Positions 58,799 to 64,000 of a DNA stretch of 64,000 bases are shown piece by piece. The DNA is taken from NCBI RefSeq assembly GCF_036880985.1, contig NZ_JBAJNO010000008.1:682001-746000 (forward strand). Direction: 5' to 3'. Origin of the DNA: Limibacter armeniacum. GTDB lineage: Bacteria; Bacteroidota; Bacteroidia; Cytophagales; Flammeovirgaceae. The position numbers and the translations under genes are program-made. Within the stretch, counting starts at the first letter, position 1. Each line of letters starts with the position of its first letter. Below the pieces are notes generated by a model. That model had not been told where the DNA came from and ran no database searches. It saw only the letters and a list, made by a program, of their open reading frames with translations.

Positions 58799-61228
58799 TT
58801 ATCTTTTCAAAAGGGAAAAAGAGATAATCCTTTCTTTCTCATTGTCTTCTTGCATGCAGCTGCATTGGGCTGTTTCCCCATCAGGTGATTCGCAACGGAA
58901 GATGTACTTCGCATAGAAGCCACCATGTTCGCATTGGGTGGCATCATCCTGCTTGATTTCCAAGACATCGTCATTGAGTGACACAGTAATATCTGCTTCA
59001 CAGCGTTGCCCGTTTTCTTCTACCAGTATCAGTTTTCCTTTGCCATCTGCTTCAATTTCAAACAGCAGAGAAATTTGTTCCCCAGTTCTGGTATTGTGTA
59101 GTTCATCACTGCTGATCCATTTACCAGCTGCAAAACTTAGGTCTTCAGGGTTTTCTGGAATAACTAGTTGCTGTGTGCTGTCTCCCACCAACATTTTTAA
59201 CCTTTCAATTTCCTTCTGAAGGCTGTCTACTAGAATATCACAGCTAGAAAGCGTAGTGCGTTCAACCACCAGTTCCAAGAAAGTGTCCAATTGAATCATA
59301 GGAGGCATTTCCTTCTTGCTGTTCACTTTGACTGCAGTTTGAAGAAGCAGCTTTTTGACCTGTGGCAAGGTGATCTGTGGATCAATGCATTTTGCCAATG
59401 CGACTCCTGCTGATACCATCGGTGATGCCATACTAGTACCTTGCATGTATTCAAACTTTCCGTCTGGAACTGCACTGTAAATATCTACGCCTGGGGCACT
59501 GATAGTCGTGTATTTATGACCGTAGTTACTGAAAGTTGCTTTTCCGATACTACTTGTTGTTGCAGCGACTGTAATTACATTTTGAGAACGTTTTTGAGGA
59601 TCAAGACCTGCCAGTACATTACTGTTTCCTGCAGCCTGTACAATGATGACATTTTCCTCTCTTGCTACCTGAAAGATTTCATCCCAAAGGCGGGCATGAT
59701 CCAGCATATTCTGACGGATGATGCCTTCCTGTTCCTGATCACTCATTTTATTGGCGATATCAGGATCGAAAGCCATTCCCAACGACATATTAATGACATT
59801 TGCCCCGTGGTTTAAGGCATAAAAAATTCCATCTACAATAGCAGTCGATGGAATATTGCCCTCATCATCACCTACTTGTATTGGCATAATTTTACACAAA
59901 GGAGCGACGCCAGCCATTCCAAGTTGGTTATCAGCCAATCCCGCAACCGTAGCAGCTACATGCGTACCGTGGCGCATATTTTTAGTCCCCGTGTTGACAT
60001 TTGTATCGTGTGTAATCACGTTCCAAGGAGATACTACATTGTCTTCAATTTCAGGATGGGTAATGTCAAAACCATTGTCAATCACAGCAATCACCACATT
60101 GGGGTTGCCCTCTGTAATATCCCAAGCATTGAAGACCCCAATCATTTCATAAGGCTGTTTCTTTTTTCCTTGAGAAAATGCGACATCGTTAGGGACTTTA
60201 TCTGTTTGGAATACCTGTTCGTCAAGGACAAACTTTACCTCTTGCATTTTTCTGAATTCCCTTTGTAGCCTGACTCTTTCGCTAGTTGGGACCTTCAGCT
60301 GAATTTTTTTGTATTGAGTGTTGTAGTAGGTAATGCTAATCTGAGGGTACTGCTCTACCAATACTTCTGCAAAATCCCCTAAGTCTGTTTGTGATGCCAG
60401 GTACAGGTTTAGTCTGTCAGAGACGATTCTTGTCCTTAGCGGATTATCAGGATCCTGAATTATTTTACGAGGGTCTATAGGTTCCATGACACCTTCCTTT
60501 GGAGGTAAAACCGTTTGGAGACTTCCCAATAGCATCCATAGCGCCAAACCTGTGCAAAGAATAAGCAGCAGCAAACTTATCCACTTCCACCTATTATTGG
60601 ATTTCTTGGGTGTGGAAGGAGGGTACTTGTGTATTACTTCCTTGGCAGGAGCAGCTGTGACCACTGGCTCGGGAGCTGTACGTGTATGGGAAGGAGTTGG
60701 TGTTTCGATAGGTTGTGGCTCATCTACTTTTTCAGGTTCTTCTACTTCGTCTTTCAGAACTTTAGCTACACGGAAGGAGGTTTGATCAGCTTCATCGGAG
60801 GTGAAGCCCCAAAGAATAAGCGCTAACTGCTGTCCATCCGTCATAACGCAATCCATATTGGGAATCTCGGTAGCCTTGAGTACAATTTCCCCAATCTCAC
60901 GTTGCCCTTCGTTGATCAATTGCTGACCCAATTTCTGAATATGATCCAGCATCGCCTTGAGGCGGCGCATCAGAATTTCCTTGCGCTGTTCGGGTTGATG
61001 ACTGAGTGGTGTGCCCTTTTTTAATTTGTCTGAAAACCAGCTTCCTTCTGTACTACCACTTGAGTTGGCAGACATACGAGGTTCGGTAAACAAGGTAGCG
61101 TGTTCCTCATCAAGCCTTTTTGTCACAATACTGCGTATCTGCTGATAGCGGTGGTGGACGGGCTGAGAATACCAGATTACAGGACGGTAGCCATCAAGCT
61201 TGCAGCGGTAAATTAAATATAGAGACAT
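58799..61228 (-). CDS. SrfA-like N-terminal module + TM + subtilisin (S8) protease
   Basis: The 809-residue protein has a more diverged copy of the shared N-terminal module (about 1-160, with 'GTPLSHQPEQRKEIL' and 'ALILWGF'), a Pro/Glu-rich linker, one TM at 216-235, a propeptide-like region (about 265-345, 'RIVSDRLNLYLAS'), and a complete subtilisin domain with Asp384 ('AVIDNGFDITHPEI'), His420 ('MRHGTHVAA'), Asn535 ('QAAGNSN') and Ser599 ('GTSMASPMVSAGVAL'). A C-terminal ~170 residues may be lipocalin-like ('LSFAAGKWISSDELHNTRTG'). No signal peptide: the protease may be outside the membrane with the module inside. A hairpin terminator separates it from the SrfC-like gene upstream. Confidence 0.84.
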   Translation of the reverse strand: MSLYLIYRCKLDGYRPVIWYSQPVHHRYQQIRSIVTKRLDEEHATLFTEPRMSANSSGSTEGSWFSDKLKKGTPLSHQPEQRKEILMRRLKAMLDHIQKLGQQLINEGQREIGEIVLKATEIPNMDCVMTDGQQLALILWGFTSDEADQTSFRVAKVLKDEVEEPEKVDEPQPIETPTPSHTRTAPEPVVTAAPAKEVIHKYPPSTPKKSNNRWKWISLLLLILCTGLALWMLLGSLQTVLPPKEGVMEPIDPRKIIQDPDNPLRTRIVSDRLNLYLASQTDLGDFAEVLVEQYPQISITYYNTQYKKIQLKVPTSERVRLQREFRKMQEVKFVLDEQVFQTDKVPNDVAFSQGKKKQPYEMIGVFNAWDITEGNPNVVIAVIDNGFDITHPEIEDNVVSPWNVITHDTNVNTGTKNMRHGTHVAATVAGLADNQLGMAGVAPLCKIMPIQVGDDEGNIPSTAIVDGIFYALNHGANVINMSLGMAFDPDIANKMSDQEQEGIIRQNMLDHARLWDEIFQVAREENVIIVQAAGNSNVLAGLDPQKRSQNVITVAATTSSIGKATFSNYGHKYTTISAPGVDIYSAVPDGKFEYMQGTSMASPMVSAGVALAKCIDPQITLPQVKKLLLQTAVKVNSKKEMPPMIQLDTFLELVVERTTLSSCDILVDSLQKEIERLKMLVGDSTQQLVIPENPEDLSFAAGKWISSDELHNTRTGEQISLLFEIEADGKGKLILVEENGQRCEADITVSLNDDVLEIKQDDATQCEHGGFYAKYIFRCESPDGETAQCSCMQEDNEKERIISFSLLKR

Positions 61229-61274
61229 AGGCGTTTTTGATTTTAAATGCTAGACACTAGATGCCAGATGATCA

Positions 61275-61316
61275 GGTAAAAAATCGCATCAGGCATTTAC
61301 TTGAAAGCCTGATGCG
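61275..61316 (-). terminator. Hairpin terminator or attenuator between srfC-like and protease genes
   Basis: Read on the minus strand, CGCATCAGGC and GCCTGATGCG pair perfectly across a 12-nt loop and are followed by ATTTTTTA. It lies 15 bp after the SrfC-like stop, so it may lower rather than stop expression of the three following genes. Confidence 0.75.
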
Positions 61317-61330
61317 GATTTATTTAAAAG

Positions 61331-64000
61331 CTAGAATGACCGATTCATTTCTTCCAATGACTTCAAAATATTACCCAAGCCTGCATTGGCAGCTACATGC
61401 TGACTGTCTGCCATATTATGAGATGCCATCACATTGGCTTCAAACATTTTCTGAATAGCGAATACCCATTCGTTGAAGAAGTCCTGCCCAGGGAAGTTTT
61501 GTCCTAGTTTCAGTTCCTGCTTGTCAGGGGTTGGTTTTTCTTCAGCTGAGAATAAGGTACGTTCCGAATTTGGTCGCTTCAGGTGCTGCTTTTCCTGATC
61601 AGGTACATACGCCCAGCCTGCAGTTGTGACATAACGGTTCAAGATAGAAGAGGCGATCCTTGGCACGATATCGTAATTGTTACTGATCGGGAAGCTATTA
61701 ATCTCATCCCTTGTAGCCTGTATTAAGGTATCCTTGATACGTAAGCGGTAGATGCCTTTCAGCAGCTCATCAATGATGTACTCTGCTACTTCTTTTGGCA
61801 AACTGATCTTGCTCAAAACCGCATCCTCTTTCACCATTTGGAGTTGATCAACCCAACGGGTCAACAGCTTGTCTGCAAATACCTGCGCACGGTCTTTATA
61901 ATTGCTGCCTGCGATACCTTCCTTGGCTTTTTCCTCCAACAAGCTTTCAATGTCGATGTCCATGGCTTTCAGTTCCTCTCGAATATCTTCCATTGGCAAA
62001 CCGAAATACTGTTGTAGTTTATCCAGTACCACTTCAGGGCTGTCATCTACATGGACATCCACACCTTGTCCTTTCAATAGCTCAATCAAGTCAATTGGGA
62101 CGGTAGGAGAGGGTTGTGCCTGCGGTCCTAGTTCATCCACCTCAAATGAGTTGTGAAGGCTGAAATATACCGTCCACGCTAAGTCATATGACATGACAAG
62201 CCTGTCCATAAAGTGACCAAAGGTGTTGTTGTTGGTCTGCATATTATTGAGTCGCATAGCAACCCGAAGGGCTTTCTTGCGGGCTTTCTGCAGTTGCTCA
62301 TCAATGCCACCACCTTCATAATAGGCTTCCAGCTCAGTGTTGACTTCAGCCAGACATTGCTGCATAGCACCATTTACCTGTTCCTTTTTGACGGCAGGGT
62401 GGCATGTCGGTTTCAGGTGTTCAATGATATAGTTGGCACCATCATGCTCAGGAGTGGAAGACGCATCCCAAGCCTCTTCAGGTTCTCGGATATGTTTCCT
62501 GACATAAGAGTGACTTAGGAAAGAAGTCTTCATGTCCTGCAGCTTTTGCATATAGGACGGACGAACACTCGTCTCCTTTTTCTTTTCATCCCAGCCTTCA
62601 AAGACGTTTTGTGACCATTCGGGATCTCTCAGGAAAAAGACATTCTTGAAGGTATCATGGGCTGTCCATTTCTCTGTCCATTTATCAGAAACCGAAGTGC
62701 CGAAAAAGTCATGGAAATTGGCTTGCAGGCGGGCATCCCATTTGGCATTGTGTGTGGCAGGTTCGCCTACTTTCTCAATGGTTGGGTTACCGTCCAGATC
62801 AAGGTTGTACATGGTCTGTACTACCAAAAATGGATTGTAGCTTTGCAACCCGTTTTCACCTGTCAGTTCCTTAATGGTATTTTCCCTTTTCTCTCTTTCC
62901 TGTGGCGTGCCACCATGTGTATTTCTGATCCATTTGTAAATCAGGTGTGGCAGGTCTGAGACTTCGAGTTGCTTGTTGTTCATGGCATAGACCAGCGTAT
63001 TGATCACAAGGTCATTGCAGTAAGTGTCAAACAGGAATGCCACTTTTCCCCTCAGAAAGATTTCCAGTTTTTCTTCCTGACTGTTTTCCTGAAAAGTCTG
63101 CTCGGGGACTTTCTTTCTTGATCTTGCACCAGGGAAATCCAGTACATCGGCATACTGCAGGAAGCTACGGGATGAATCTTGGGCGGTTTGAGGCAAAATA
63201 GGCAGTACCACTTCAGCCAATACCGCTGTCAGGGCGCTGCGATTCAGCGAGCGGGAGGAACCGTCAGGCAGATGAACAGAAACCGCACTTGTGATTTCCG
63301 TTTCTCCCTGATACATCTCTCTCAATCGTTCAATATCCAATACAGTCGTGGTATTAGGAGCCAATGCTTCTACGCCACAACGCAGTACAGTCGCAAATTG
63401 CACTTGCTCCAGTGTCTCGGATACTTTGCGGAAAAGATCAGTGAAGAATGGTTGCTTACCCCAAAGGCATTCAAACAGTTTGACCCTTTCTTTTGGATTG
63501 ATGTAAGGGGCAATTCTGACAGCCTTGTCCCAGAAACCGATGTCCGAAAGCTTTCCGACAAAGATGTGTTCGCTGAAATTCTGCTCAAGGTATTCCTTGA
63601 TTTCATAGACATCATCTTCGGTCATGCCCGGAACTTGATAGCCAGTTTGCTGTACCTGAAGCGCAATTTGCTGCAGGCTGCCATTGATGGTTTCAGGGTC
63701 TAAAGTATAATGGTACTGATTGATATCTGCCAGATAACCGTTGGTGATGATCTTGACCATATCGGCTTGGCTGAACAATTTCAGTGTATAAGGTTGTTCT
63801 CCCGCCTGATGATTATCAGCGATAGTAAATCTTGTGACTACCCCAGTGGATTCCTTGCCACCACCCGGAGGGTTGATATCACGGATAAAGTCCAATGTGT
63901 TGCCTTCCTGACCGGGAATTCGAATTGTCAGCTTGTCTTCACCGGGTAGGCGTACAAGATTGGATACCAGATAGGATTTACCTACCTGACTTGCGCCAAA
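61331..64000 (-). CDS. SrfC-like P-loop (dynamin-like) protein, 5' end beyond window
   Basis: The 889 visible residues begin with 'FGASQVGKSYLV', a Walker A P-loop (GxxxxGKS) right at the window edge. 'LDFIRDINPPGGGKESTGVV' and 'TRF' follow: in SrfC-family virulence factors the same order (P-loop, then 'LDFxxxINPxGGKExTGxVTRF') is characteristic, and the Thr in 'STGVVTRF' resembles the switch I of dynamin-type GTPases. The rest is long and mostly helical; it ends 'NILKSLEEMNRSF'. Larger than the SrfC I know (about 700-800). At least a short N-terminus is missing. No TM is seen. Family assignment is by memory of the motif and should be confirmed. Confidence 0.78.
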   Translation of the reverse strand, partial: FGASQVGKSYLVSNLVRLPGEDKLTIRIPGQEGNTLDFIRDINPPGGGKESTGVVTRFTIADNHQAGEQPYTLKLFSQADMVKIITNGYLADINQYHYTLDPETINGSLQQIALQVQQTGYQVPGMTEDDVYEIKEYLEQNFSEHIFVGKLSDIGFWDKAVRIAPYINPKERVKLFECLWGKQPFFTDLFRKVSETLEQVQFATVLRCGVEALAPNTTTVLDIERLREMYQGETEITSAVSVHLPDGSSRSLNRSALTAVLAEVVLPILPQTAQDSSRSFLQYADVLDFPGARSRKKVPEQTFQENSQEEKLEIFLRGKVAFLFDTYCNDLVINTLVYAMNNKQLEVSDLPHLIYKWIRNTHGGTPQEREKRENTIKELTGENGLQSYNPFLVVQTMYNLDLDGNPTIEKVGEPATHNAKWDARLQANFHDFFGTSVSDKWTEKWTAHDTFKNVFFLRDPEWSQNVFEGWDEKKKETSVRPSYMQKLQDMKTSFLSHSYVRKHIREPEEAWDASSTPEHDGANYIIEHLKPTCHPAVKKEQVNGAMQQCLAEVNTELEAYYEGGGIDEQLQKARKKALRVAMRLNNMQTNNNTFGHFMDRLVMSYDLAWTVYFSLHNSFEVDELGPQAQPSPTVPIDLIELLKGQGVDVHVDDSPEVVLDKLQQYFGLPMEDIREELKAMDIDIESLLEEKAKEGIAGSNYKDRAQVFADKLLTRWVDQLQMVKEDAVLSKISLPKEVAEYIIDELLKGIYRLRIKDTLIQATRDEINSFPISNNYDIVPRIASSILNRYVTTAGWAYVPDQEKQHLKRPNSERTLFSAEEKPTPDKQELKLGQNFPGQDFFNEWVFAIQKMFEANVMASHNMADSQHVAANAGLGNILKSLEEMNRSF

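Noticed and set aside
1..64000. CRISPR arrays, tRNA or rRNA genes
   Set aside because: No regularly spaced identical repeats and no tRNA or rRNA motif could be found by reading.

Overview
The window looks like chromosomal DNA of a Bacteroidota bacterium, most likely a marine Cytophagales-type organism. The reasons are low-to-moderate GC, start codons mostly without Shine-Dalgarno sequences, a TAnnTTTG-type -7 box ahead of rlmI, many hairpin-plus-T terminators, and the gene families present: TPR/SpoIIE phosphatases, DUF3050, DUF885, a DPP-IV-like S9 peptidase and a B1 metallo-beta-lactamase of the Flavobacteria/Cytophagia type. Abundant short palindromic (REP-like) intergenic repeats fit the same group. 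No rRNA, tRNA or CRISPR was seen.

From 1 to 31 kb the content is mostly ordinary: a secreted caspase-fold protease running off the left edge, a PolB-type exonuclease, anmK, a rhomboid protease, an HtrA/Deg protease, DPP-IV, a cytidylate-kinase-like protein, a nitroreductase, an M19 dipeptidase and an inhibitory-type serpin lipoprotein. These are followed by an MFS carrier, a histidine-decarboxylase-like enzyme divergent from an Lrp/AsnC regulator across a perfect palindrome, a DUF885 peptidase, a VWA protein, a patatin, molybdopterin genes (mobA, moaC, moeA), an Nramp transporter and a protein with an IS30-type HTH on an unknown domain. From 31 to 42 kb there is an accessory island of small, poorly characterised, mostly minus-strand genes separated by several families of palindromic repeats. 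It holds a 153-bp MITE-like element, two near-identical IS110-family insertions each next to a copy of a second, older MITE-like repeat, and two gene fragments at the insertion ends.

From 42 to 55 kb the content is chromosomal again: the B1 metallo-beta-lactamase, moaD/moaE (completing part of the molybdopterin set), a large membrane VWA protein, an alpha/beta hydrolase, rlmI, two tandem paralogous TPR-TM-coiled-coil-SpoIIE phosphatases, a DUF3050 protein and an Hsp20.

From 55 to 64 kb there is a minus-strand block that is the best candidate for an unusual system. A SrfC-like P-loop (dynamin-like) protein, cut by the right edge, is followed by three genes whose products share a related N-terminal module of about 150 residues. 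This module is joined in turn to a transmembrane segment plus a subtilisin (S8) protease, to a DUF2135/YfaP-like beta domain, and to a TM segment with Ig/carboxypeptidase-regulatory-like domains. The module resembles, from memory, the N-terminus of SrfA proteins, so the block may be a Bacteroidota version of the srfABC locus that has multiplied its SrfA-like subunit and gained a protease. The function is unknown; the rest of the locus should lie just to the right of the window.
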